Shown here piece after piece: positions 44,754 to 54,030 of a DNA stretch of 64,000 nt; the stretch's first letter is position 1, and the number at the start of each line of letters is the position of its first letter. The stretch covers positions 21,256,566 to 21,320,565 of the forward strand of contig OY744604.1 in the NCBI GenBank assembly GCA_963556255.1, in the 5' to 3' direction. Below the pieces are notes generated by a model. That model worked only from the letters and a program-made list of their open reading frames with translations, searched no databases and was not told the DNA's origin. The DNA comes from Allolobophora icterica. Lineage: Eukaryota > Annelida > Clitellata > Crassiclitellata > Lumbricidae. Both the position numbers and the translations under genes were made by a program.

Positions 44754-45198
44754 TCCCAGCCTGAAGGGACAGCAGGAGATTATTTTAATACATTTTAATA
44801 TATTTTAATGCAACTTGTTACATTTGTAAAAAATATATATCAGACAAGTTATTTATATTGTAGACCATTGTTAGTGCACACGATATGGACCATTCATTCT
44901 TTACTCAATAACTTTGTTTTTATGTTAGTAGGAAAGTTTGCGTATACATTTTTTAAGTAAATGATTATGTGGGCAATATGCATGAAAGTAAGTAAGCACG
45001 TTTAAAAACATAGTAGGTAAGATTATGCCGTTTTACAAAGACAATGAAATCGATATGTTCTGTTTCTGGGAATGTGCACAGGCGATGCAATCTCGTTGAA
45101 TTCTCTAATTATTTGCTAAGAACACCAAAAGCTATAACTAAAAGAGACTGAAGCTGCAGGAAGAACACTATATGGATGGATTAACCAAGGAACATATA
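44754..45198. other. No gene recognised
   Basis: 3' flank of the LINE remnant. AT-rich, no features. Confidence 0.45.
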
Positions 45199-45205
45199 AT
45201 ACTGT

Positions 45206-45742
45206 CGCGAGGTGCCCACCTTGGGTGCCCGTGCGCTGTGTTGGGCCCTGATACTGGACAGTGTCAAGTGATTTGAAGGACTTCATGGATAGAGGAAGCA
45301 ACCCCTCTTGTCCGTAATGCACGGCTGGTTTTCCTTTCAGCCGCTCACTACGCCTAGGCTGGCCTAAGGACAAGTTCCCCTCCCTTGACTCACCAATTTC
45401 TACTGCCCTTTCAGCATCTACCAGGACGGCTGAACGGCTGTCCGCGGTTTCCGGTCTGGAAACGAGGCCTCCCTTGAAGGTTACCTCAGGATTCGAACTG
45501 GGCCCATACACAGATTTATTGTTCATGTCAAGGGGGAATCCTTCCTCACCTAGGCTTACTCTATCTGTGCTATCGATTGTAGCCTGGGACCGAACCTCCC
45601 TTTTGACTGAGCTGTCCTCCATTGACGCAACTGGCGCTACAGTAGCCTTTTCTAGGAGCGCCATCGCCCTTTGAGCGACCTCCGCCCTTAAACGAGGTTT
45701 ACTGAACACAAGATCCACCCGTTGGAATTTACTTAAACTCAT
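45206..45742 (-). CDS. Reading frame inside solo LTR B, copy 1
   Basis: The start MSLSK at 45742 is shared with copy 2. The middle (LGEEGFPLDMNNKSVYG, then TFKGGLVSRPETADSRSAVL, then NLSLGQPRRSERLKGKPAVHYG) is well conserved with copy 2, while residues 5-50 differ more. The frame runs out of the LTR into flanking DNA, so its real end is unclear. No family is recognised. Two copies keeping the frame open over about 180 codons is suggestive, but both are young and could simply be undecayed. Confidence 0.4.
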
Positions 45743-46451
45743 TATTTTAATATTGTCAAACTGATTAAAACTTAAATTTACAATTACTAAAAATGATAAT
45801 TCAGTCTTTCATCTATCAATAAGAGTTCTAATTACACCCTCATACAGCAGTAAAACTGTCAGCACATCACTAGTGATAGTGATCAATATCCTTTCATCAC
45901 AATGCTAGCAACTCGTAAGACATCAATCAATTTGCAATGAATGGGCCCCACCCGGCTCACGAGGGTTATCAGTGCAATGCAATGCTTGACATATTTAAAA
46001 CAAGGGCAATGCCGCAACTGGACGTCCTTTTCAAAGCTCACGGACTCCCCAAATCAAAAGAAACTAATATGCGATTCAACTATTACCCTTCGGCCCAAAA
46101 TTTAACCTCCTTAAATTTAGAAAGTAAGAAATCAAATAGTTGCCTGTCCTTTCGAGAACATTTGACCTCAGCACACAGATCACTTCGGCTGAGCTTCAGA
46201 GTCACGGCACTGTCGACTCGAGTTCCCCAGGCTTGACTTCGGATCGTCGATATTCGATCCAGTTCGGTCGCAATCTCGGCTCAAATGCGTCAAATCTTGA
46301 GCAGCTCACTGTCCGATTTCCAACTACTCGAAACTACACAAATGTACGCTACAATTGCATCTCAAATCGGCAATTTGGCGACAATTCCGAGCCTCAGAAA
46401 TAGACGTCCGACTGTTATGGCGTCCTTGCTCAACACTGACTCTTCGCACGG

Positions 46452-46508
46452 GATAACCTCATCGATATCTATATTTAGAATAAATATAGATATCGATGGA
46501 TAACCTCA
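46452..46508. mobile_element. 37-bp palindromic insertion with 10-bp direct repeat
   Basis: 46461-46497 is a near-perfect hairpin (ATCGATATCTATATTT, 5-nt loop, inverted arm). GATAACCTCA is duplicated on both sides (46452-46461 and 46499-46508). The other LTR of this family lacks the insertion and has only one copy of the flank, so it is a true insertion. Confidence 0.75.
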
Positions 46509-46610
46509 ATGCTTAGCCTAGCCTAGCCTAGCGCGCATGCGCTGTCACCTAGGGCGGCCTTAGGACACGCATTTCTTTAGCGCTAGAGGCGAGGCACTTC
46601 GCCACAATAC

Positions 46611-47654
46611 ATTGTCATCCAGCTGTTATAGTACACTTAAATTTATTGTTTAACATGAATTATATCCACGGTTTTGTGCCCGACGACTTTGGTGTTGGGC
46701 TAACTGTGACTATTGTAAAATATAAATGCGGTAATATGACATCAGCAGACAATTATAGCCCTATTACTCTCAGCCCATTTTTCTCAAAGTTGTTTGAATA
46801 TTGCATTCTACATAAATTTGGAGATCAATTAATATATGGGGATTTACAGTTTGTATTTAAAAAACACTTAAGCTGTGCACATGCTAAATGTGGAATTAGA
46901 CAGGGTGGTATTCTCTCTCAGATCCTCTTTAATATATACATGGATGTGGTAATAATGCTTTGGAAATCTCAGGTAGGCCTATTGGTTGCCACATTGGCCA
47001 AACCTATGTTAGGATGCACTGTTTATGCGGAAGATATTATACTGCTATCTGCAGCGGTATGTAGACTCCAAGAAATGATAAATACATTGTTAAGAAAGGT
47101 GCAGAACTTGATGTTATATTTAATGCCAACAAATCCAAGTTATTCTGTGTCGGTCCTTCTAATCAGTTATAACAGCGTGTACTGTAATTTGATCCTTTGA
47201 TCAGAATCTATTGAATGGGTGAAGGAATTGAAATATCTTGGATTATACTTGAACTCCTGTAAAAAGTTGAAAATTGATATGTCTGTTGCAATTAAGAGTT
47301 TTTATGCATCTGCTAATACCATATTTTGTCACTCAAAATATGTTTCCGAGCATGTGAAATTGAGATTGCTAGAATCTTGTGTGTTATCTCGGTTAACTTA
47401 TTCTTTAGAGGCTATTAATTTACCAACAGCCCACAGCGTCAGCTGAATGTGTGTTGGAATAATGACTACAGAAAGATTTTTAACATGCATAAATGGGAAT
47501 CTGTTAAAGACATTCAATTGTAGTCTGGTCGTATAATAGACCTCATACATACACACGTCTGCGTAAACTAAACTTTTTTGGTCGATTGTTGCATGGAAGC
47601 CATAACAACAATGTCCTCAGTGTTTGTGGCAAAGGATATCGCTACATTATTGAA
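46611..47654 (+). pseudogene. LINE reverse transcriptase remnant, host of the nested LTRs
   Basis: Reads ADNYSPITLSPFFSKLFEYC, then a jump to CGIRQGGILSQILFNIYMD and CTVYAEDIILLSAA (active-site YADD changed to YAED). KELKYLGLYLNSC and LLESCVLSRLTYSLEAINLP follow. The part between FKKHLSCAHA and KCGIRQGG (including the SKAFD region) is deleted. The frame appears to continue at 57996 beyond the solo LTR (LCDEYGIDIKLSTLDHRSDH), so this LINE was in place first. Confidence 0.75.
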
Positions 47655-47765
47655 CTTGTGTGGCGAAGTGCATCGCCTCTAGCGCTAAAGAAATGCGTGA
47701 CCTAAGGCCGCCCTAGGTGACAGCGCATGCGCGCTAGGCTAGGCTAGGCTAAGCATTGAGGTTAG

Positions 47766-48644
47766 TGTGGCGAAATTCGCCAGGTTTCAATTATGACGTC
47801 ATGATAGTTCAGACTTAAGCGGCTGTAAGCTTAATCCTTGAATAGATTGGGTCGTTGAGTGCATTAGACACCCGTGCCTCACCAGGGCACCCATGCCTCA
47901 CCTGGGCACCCGTGCCTCTCCAGGGCACCCATGCCTCACCAGGGCACCCGTGCCTCACTAGGGCACCCTTAGAAGGGTATATAAGGCCCCAAGCTTTTCA
48001 TGTAAGAGTTCTCTTGGTTTTCGTTGTCTGGAGAAGACGTACGTGGGTGTAGAGAAGAGTTCTCTGGTTTTTATTTGTCTAAAGGATACGTACGTGTGTA
48101 GAAGGAAAAGTTCTCTGTTTTACGTTGCTCATAAGATGCGTACGAGTGTAGTTAGAGTCGTGCTCGTAGAATAAAGTCGTCGGTTTCACATTGGATTAAT
48201 GCGAGAAGCTATCGAGTAAAGCGAAAGAGTGTTCTGTTAATTCTGTTCAATTTGGAAATATATCGTGGATTACACTGTGAGTTATATTACGAGAAAGTGC
48301 CTCGTCGTTCTGTTAAAAAGGGTATGTACACTGAATTTCTGTGGATGATCTGTTCAATAAGAAATCGTTAAATGGCCTTCGTCTGCGTTCATTGCTTTTC
48401 CGGAGAAGTAGTTGATCGGTGGCCGTAAGTCCCCCGTTGACCGCGAGGGCCGGACCCCGGACATAGATAAATAAACTTGGTGCGTCTAGACTATCACCTC
48501 AAGAGAGAGAGAATAAGACAAGGCGGACGGCCAATCCTGGAGAACGAGATAACGCGAGTGAACCGCCACACTGCCATCCGAAGCGAGGTGATAAGTTAGA
48601 ACGACTCAACGCACCAAGGCGGTGAAAGGTGAATTTCCGCCACA
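47766..48644 (+). repeat. Gypsy 5' LTR
   Basis: 879 bp, TG...CA ends. Contains the six-unit 19-bp enhancer-like repeat, a TATA box (47978) and an AATAAA (about 48467). Confidence 0.95.
47866..47984 (+). promoter_or_regulatory. LTR promoter: 19-bp repeats plus TATA box
   Basis: Six tandem units of GGGCACCC(G/A)TGCCTCACCA end 9 bp before TATATAA (47978-47984). This is the likely U3 promoter, and the same block is in the 3' LTR. Confidence 0.7.
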
Positions 48645-48662
48645 TTGGTACCAGAATCGGGG
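48645..48662 (+). promoter_or_regulatory. Primer-binding site
   Basis: TTGGTACCAGAATCGGGG immediately follows the LTR end, as expected for tRNA priming; the tRNA is not identified. Confidence 0.6.
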
Positions 48663-48731
48663 TGGTGATTTTACCGAGTGAATTTGTGGGACATTGATCA
48701 ACTACAAAGCAACGACGAAAGCTGATCATCA

Positions 48732-50326
48732 ATGGAAGACGAGGAGATAATCATAAGACGAAGACCGCGGGATATAGAGGATCCGTTCCCGGGCACTTCG
48801 ACTCCCGTGAGAAGACGGTCAACGACGGAGGCTTCGCCAGAACATAGTCTTTTGGAGGTCATTGACGATGGTGACCAGAGACCAGATGAACCGAATGGAA
48901 GAGAGAGATCAGAAAGAGAAATGTCGCCACAGAAATTGCTAGAAGGCATCGGAGGCTTACTGAAAACGAGACCAATGCAGATGAAACCAGGGAAGTTCGA
49001 CGGAACAGGATCGTTGGAGTCTTTCCTGGCTCAATTCGAGGTATGTGCAACACATAACCGATGGACGGCTTCGGATAAAATCGACTTCCTCCGATGTGCC
49101 TTGGAGAAAACTGCGACTCAGTTGTTATGGGACTTCGGCGCTCGACAGGATGTAACATATGAGGAACTAGTCGGACGTCTGCGACAACGGTATGGCACAC
49201 TCAGTTGTTATGGGACTTCGGCGCTCGACAGGATGTAACATATGAGGAACTAGTCGGACGTCTGCGACAACGGTATGGCACGGAAGGCCAGGCCGAGATG
49301 TTCCGTGCGCAGCTCTACTATCGACGCCAGAGAACCGGTGAAAGCCTTAGCGATCTTCTTCATGACATTCTTCGGCTGGTGGTACTTGCATACCCGGTAC
49401 CATCCAATGAAACAACGCACATCATTGCCAGAGACTCTTTCTTGGAAGCCATGCGGGACCGTGAACTTTCACTCAAGGTACGTGAGCGAGAACCAAAAGG
49501 TTTGGACGAGGCCTACCGGACGGCGCTTCGTCTCGAGGCCTACCAGCGAACGACGGATACGGACGATCGGAGGAGACAGCCGAACAGAGTGAGAGGAACG
49601 CAAGAGACCGACCTCGATGCTCAGATCCAGTCACGGATAGACCGCTTTCTCGCTGAGCAGCGCGAGGAGCAACGAAGATGGCAACGAGAGCTGGAGAGTA
49701 ACATCGACCGACAACTTCGAGAACTGCGGGGCCCAGCTGCGACTACTGGCGCCACCGGGCGAGATGCTCGCCCATCGGAAGGTAACCAAGGATTTTCACG
49801 ACGGACGGCGGCCTGCTTCAACTGTGGCCGACCCGGTCACTTCGCTCGCAACTGCCGGCAAGGCCGCCGGCCCTTCAATCGTCAGCCAGCAACGGCAACG
49901 GTCGGTACGGAACCGACTGATGTCACGGAAGAAGTCGTCACTAACCACACTGCGCGGCCAAGACTTCCGAATCGTGCAAGCAACAACGCCATCTACATAC
50001 GAGGTATAGTCAACGGACGACCGCAGACCTGCCTGATCGACACTGGATCAGAAGTAAGCCTGGTACCGTCTTCTACTGTTGAAGGGTTAGACTTACGTCC
50101 ATGTAATCGCTTTTTGATGGCTGCGAATGGGTCCAATATACGGGTTCTGGGAGAAGTAAATATTCCGATTAGGATTCGGGAGGGATTGGCAATTCCCACA
50201 GCTTTTCTGGTGTCCGATCAAATTGCTGAACCGATGTTAGGTATGGATTGGTTAAGGGAACACCGATGTCGTTTAGGTTTTGGTGCTGGGCCTTGTTTGT
50301 TGGGCGTAGGCGAGTTGCTCTTGTGA
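48732..50326 (+). pseudogene. gag: Gypsy Gag and protease, frameshifted by an 83-bp duplication
   Basis: Starts MEDEEIIIRRRP. The capsid-like core is LKTRPMQMKPGKFDGTGS, then FLAQFEVCATHNRW, then LSDLLHDILRLVVLAYP. A zinc knuckle CFNCGRPGHFARNC and an aspartic protease site LIDTGSEVSLVP with GMDWLREHRC follow. An 83-bp tandem duplication (49116-49198, 49199-49281) shifts the frame inside the capsid domain. The protease frame ends at 50326 in a one-base offset from pol. In this copy the polyprotein is therefore broken twice. Confidence 0.85.
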
Positions 50327-51759
50327 AAGGCAACGGGTCCATGTGGTGTCGGCGCGTGATCGTCGCTGAGGAGGTTGTGGTAGCTCCTAAGTGCCAACAG
50401 GATGTGTCAGTTAAGACGCAGTATAGGGACTTAGCTACTAAAGCGCCTGCATGGATGACTGAGGCCGCGGAGGTCCAGCCTGGTGTTCACCTGGCCCGAG
50501 TAGTGGTCGGAGATCGTGCGGATACGACCCAGGTAAGGGTGGTAAACCTTGGTGAAGAACCGGTTAAGCTAAGTAGGGATCAAGTTCTAGGAGGCTTACA
50601 CCCAGTAGAGGTTGAGTGCAACAGTGTTAGCAAGGAAGTTAGAGGTCGGATAGACGGTGATTTTTCATTGGACTCTTTGATGGAAGATCTGCCGGAAGAG
50701 GTGAGCTCTGATGATCGCGTACAGCTGCGAAACTTGCTGGCAGAATATAAGGATATATTTTCTGCAACGGAAAGAGATCTTGGTAGAACGACCGTGACTA
50801 CACATAAGATTGATACAGGGGATGCACAACCGGTACAACAGCCCTTGAGACGACAGCCATTGCCGTATATGACCACGATAGATGAGCAGTTATATAGCAC
50901 GTTGGCCGTAAGACAGAACGGGATGAAAATAGCTAAGAGACACATTTTCCCAGTTCTGCTGGTGTTGGTCGCAGCGGTACAAACGGTGGCGTGGGTTAAT
51001 CAGGAAGCGATATCGGTGGCTAGTGTTTTAATCGAGACCGTAATTGTGAGGTACGGGGCCCCGTTGCAAATACTTACCGATCAGGGGACAAATTTTGATG
51101 GGATGATCGAGAGGTTTCACAGAACTTTGAATGCGATGTTGGGGAAGGTCATATGCAGCCATCATAGGGATTGGGACGAAGTCTTGCCCCATGTCCTTGC
51201 CGCCTACCGGGCGTCGCTGCATGAAACGACGGGCTACAGTCCGAATTTCCTGATGTTCGGACGTGAGACAAGAGCGCCTTTGGATCTTGTCTATGGTCGA
51301 CCTCCGGACCCCCTTCGAACTGATGCTACGTATGTGAGCTACGTTCAGGAGCTTGCTGAACGTATGGACAGCGCGTACCAACTGGTCCGCGAACAGTTGA
51401 AAGTCACGGCGGAACGGCGTCGCCATACTTACGACCTTCGAGTTCGTCCCGCACAGTTCAAGCCTGGAGACCGCGTTTTATATTTCACACCGCGTCGACA
51501 TCGAGGTCGCACTCCGAAATGGACTCGTATGTACACTGGACCTTTTACTGTGGTGGAGCAGCGAGGAGTTGTAAATTACGTCATCCGGAAGGCGGCCAAT
51601 TCCCGACCGTTTACCGTGCACGTGGACAAGCTAAAGTTATGCTTTAGTGAAGAAGAATCAAGGAAAGAGGATTCGCCGGACGAGCAACCCATGAGCGAAG
51701 AGACCGACAGCGGCCGGCCACGGCGTGAGATCCGTCGGCCTGCACGTTTTCTACAGTAA
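50248..51759 (+). pseudogene. pol: Gypsy Pol remnant lacking RT/RNase H
   Basis: The frame is open for 503 codons but skips essential domains. The leader (LLAEYKDIFSATERDLGRT, HKIDTGDAQPVQQPLRRQPL) is the usual entry to reverse transcriptase. It jumps at about 50900 to integrase core residues (VRYGAPLQILTDQGTNFD). A second jump loses the segment before MIERFHRTLNAMLGKV. The C-terminal integrase end is whole (ETTGYSPNFLMFGRETRAPL, then the GPFTVVEQRGVVNYVI domain). The deletions keep the frame open, so a shortened protein could be made. Confidence 0.85.
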
Positions 51760-51877
51760 AGTGGATAGTGCCGGATGCGCGGGCATTGTGGTCTTGCCTG
51801 GACGTCCGAGATAGTGTTCTTTAGTGCCAGTTGAATTACTGTGACGATTCTGATCGGATTATTTCTTTATTACAGAC

Positions 51878-51894
51878 GGCTGGACGTGAAATCC
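51878..51894 (+). promoter_or_regulatory. Possible 3' splice acceptor before the accessory genes
   Basis: A TTTCTTTATTACAG-like tract, ending at about 51886-51888, lies between pol and the ZCCHC24-like frame. Retroviral-style splicing into it is possible. Confidence 0.35.
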
Positions 51895-52116
51895 TAGTCT
51901 AACGAGATCAAGTCTTTGTCATGTATCCGATCTTCACCTACCGCCAGCCTATTCTTGGTCGTAGTGTTGAATTGTCAGAAAGAAATAATACGGCTGCACC
52001 TCTTTTCTGGAACGGCCGAGCGAGTATCGTCGGGACGACCATCGCCCCTCCTGGATGGTCGATCGGTCGCTTATGTGCAGGGTCACGTTGGTTATATACC
52101 TGAATGGAGTTTGTTG

Positions 52117-52668
52117 ATGGAAAGTGAGAGCGAGGCAGGTAATCGACTGTTTCGAGTTCCTCCGACCCCAGCCAATAGTCCAGCATCATCGGATTCTACG
52201 GACTCGGAAGCCTCGACGCTGGTATTCTCGCCAATGTTGAAGGACGATCAGAAGGATGTAATGGCGACGGTGATTAACGAGTTGGGTCGTCTAAAAATTG
52301 CCAGAGGATTTTCGAAGGATTTGCCGGACTCCTACCTGTGTCACCTCTGCTTCCAGAAGGGTCATCGCATACAGGATTGTGCACTAGCTCGACCAAGGAA
52401 CGAAGCAATTACTCCCTATCAAGGAAAGAAAAGATGCTTTGGGGAGTATAGTTGTCTTCGATGCCGAAGAAAGTGGTTTTCGCAAAACAGTTGGGTTAAT
52501 GCGGAACAAGACTGCCTTGGATGCGGAATGACTGTGTACCCACATAAGCAACGTCCACGGTCGAAGAGCAAGAATCAAGATGCCTGTGGAATCAATCGAA
52601 CTCATCGGCAGCAATTGTGTGGAAGATGCAAGGAGCTTGGAGACTGTTGCTTCCTAGGAACCGCATAA
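52117..52668 (+). CDS. ZCCHC24-like 3CxxC zinc-finger protein carried by the Gypsy
   Basis: The frame is open from 51916; the ATG at 52117 (MESESEAGN) gives 183 residues and is the likelier start. A Ser/Pro-rich N terminus precedes a CCHC knuckle (CHLCFQKGHRIQDC, residues about 83-96). A 3CxxC-type zinc finger follows: YQGKKRCFGEYSCLRCRRKW, then CLGCGMTVYPHKQRP and a final CGRCKELGDCC. The order and spacing are those of the animal ZCCHC24 family, whose members bind RNA. No retroelement-standard gene looks like this, so host capture is inferred. It lies just after pol, on the same strand. Confidence 0.75.
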   Translation: MESESEAGNRLFRVPPTPANSPASSDSTDSEASTLVFSPMLKDDQKDVMATVINELGRLKIARGFSKDLPDSYLCHLCFQKGHRIQDCALARPRNEAITPYQGKKRCFGEYSCLRCRRKWFSQNSWVNAEQDCLGCGMTVYPHKQRPRSKSKNQDACGINRTHRQQLCGRCKELGDCCFLGTA

Positions 52669-52853
52669 AATGGATGCCTGTGTTGTTTCCGTGACTGACT
52701 GGACCATGGAGCGGTGATTTCTTGATGACCTGATTTTGATGTCGTTACTTATTGATAAGTTGTGGTAAAGTTGTGTAGGATTAGTTGTCATTACTGTGAG
52801 AATTGGCATTGAGCTAACGATGATTTGTGATTTTGTGGTTTAGTTAATCTGCC

Positions 52854-53165
52854 ATGATGGATGATGTGGGTTACGTGGAGGAAAGCGACCTGTCAGAACA
52901 GTGGCTTCTGGACCCTGATATTGTCGCCGAGATTATGGAGTTATTGGATGGTGATGTGAATGCATTAGAGTCGCCCATACCACCTGATTTAGATGACATT
53001 GAGATGTCGTCGCTCTTCTTTTATGATTCTGGAACGGTCAGTCATCCGGTTCCAGGTGTTTTAGAGTCTTCACCAAGCAGGAATAATTCAGCTGTGGAAA
53101 TTATACCTGTTCATGTATTGGAAATAATGCCAATACCTTTTAGTGGTTTTACGGCTGTTTGGTAG
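52854..53165 (+). CDS. Small acidic ORF in the Gypsy
   Basis: 103 residues, pI clearly low, with DPDIVAEIMELLDGDVNALE and PPDLDDIEMSSLFFYDSG. Amphipathic acidic/hydrophobic blocks of this kind resemble transcriptional activation regions. No known domain. It lies between the ZCCHC24-like gene and the finger/acidic ORF and is unbroken. Confidence 0.4.
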   Translation: MMDDVGYVEESDLSEQWLLDPDIVAEIMELLDGDVNALESPIPPDLDDIEMSSLFFYDSGTVSHPVPGVLESSPSRNNSAVEIIPVHVLEIMPIPFSGFTAVW

Positions 53166-53771
53166 CCATATTCTTGGGGCATTTGTCCCTATGGGATATG
53201 TCTTGGTCACGTGAATGAGTCTGGCTTAATGCATGAATGAATTTGACATTTTCTGACTGTGTTTTGGAAACGTATTGAATTTTAGTTAAGAGTGATAAGC
53301 TTGTTGATTTGGTTCTAGACTGATTTCTTGGTTGTGTATTTTTGCGAAAAGTATTCGATTATTTTGAGGGATAGCATTGCGCTATACAATTGAGACGACA
53401 GTGTTAGGGTGACTCATGTGACCGATGACGTCATAATAATTGAACGTTAAGAGTCAAAACAGGAATGATTAAGTGTTGCACTTTAATTATTAAGCTGTAA
53501 GATTTGTACTAAAGGTTAGTTAATTATAAAAAATAATTGTAATGTTTGAATATTGCAAATAGTTTCATTGATAAGTTTCGTGAATGATACAACTGCATTA
53601 ATGAGGGTAATGTATTAGTGTAAGTGAATTTAACTTTTGAATTTTGCAATGGAGTAAATTAGCGCTATGTGATTAACTGAACTGTGTATAGAATTAGCCA
53701 CATTGCTGTTAGAAGGAGCATTATAATTGTTAAGCTCCTGTGAAGGTGACAATTGTCTGTGTGGCCTGAGG

Positions 53772-53864
53772 GTGTGCCTCACCAAGACACCCATGCCTCA
53801 CCAGGGCACCCGTGCCTCACCAGGGCACCCATGCCCCCTCAAGGCACCCATAGTCCTTATAAAA
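53772..53864 (+). promoter_or_regulatory. Internal promoter copying the LTR repeats
   Basis: Four to five units of the LTR's 19-bp repeat (GGGCACCC(G/A)TGCCTCACCA) end 8 bp before TATAAAA (53858-53864). In the LTR the same gap is 9 bp. An ATG follows at 53923. Confidence 0.65.
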
Positions 53865-53922
53865 GCCTTGAAGCCTGTTGATGATTGTGTTGTTGTTGTT
53901 AAGCTGAAATTGACGAGAGGTC

Positions 53923-54030
53923 ATGGATAAACGCAAAGTGAGGAAGTGTTGCCATTGCTCGTCGATCTTCCAAGGAAGATATGCCATGCATTCATTAAGA
54001 AAACATCGGAAGAGGTTTCACCTGGGGTAA
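53923..54030 (+). CDS. Cys/His finger mini-ORF after the internal promoter
   Basis: First ATG after the internal TATA box. 35 residues: a basic start (DKRKVRK), CX2C (CCHC), then H-X4-H (H28, H33) at longer than classical spacing. A stop at 54030 ends it. The next frame, open from before 53946, carries the acidic protein, so the two may be one gene separated by a one-base change near 54000, or the finger may be a remnant. Confidence 0.4.
   Translation: MDKRKVRKCCHCSSIFQGRYAMHSLRKHRKRFHLG

Larger units (their letters stand above)
45203..46606 (-). mobile_element. Solo LTR (family B), minus orientation
   Basis: On the minus strand it begins TGTGGCGAAGTGC and ends GCACCTCGCGACA with one internal base change, giving imperfect inverted TG...CA ends. 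ATAC is duplicated on both sides (45199-45202, 46607-46610). It matches the LTR at 47659-57991 through its whole length once the insertions are removed (about 1.36 kb). It holds a 37-bp palindromic insertion. An LTR this long contains a reading frame. Confidence 0.85.
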
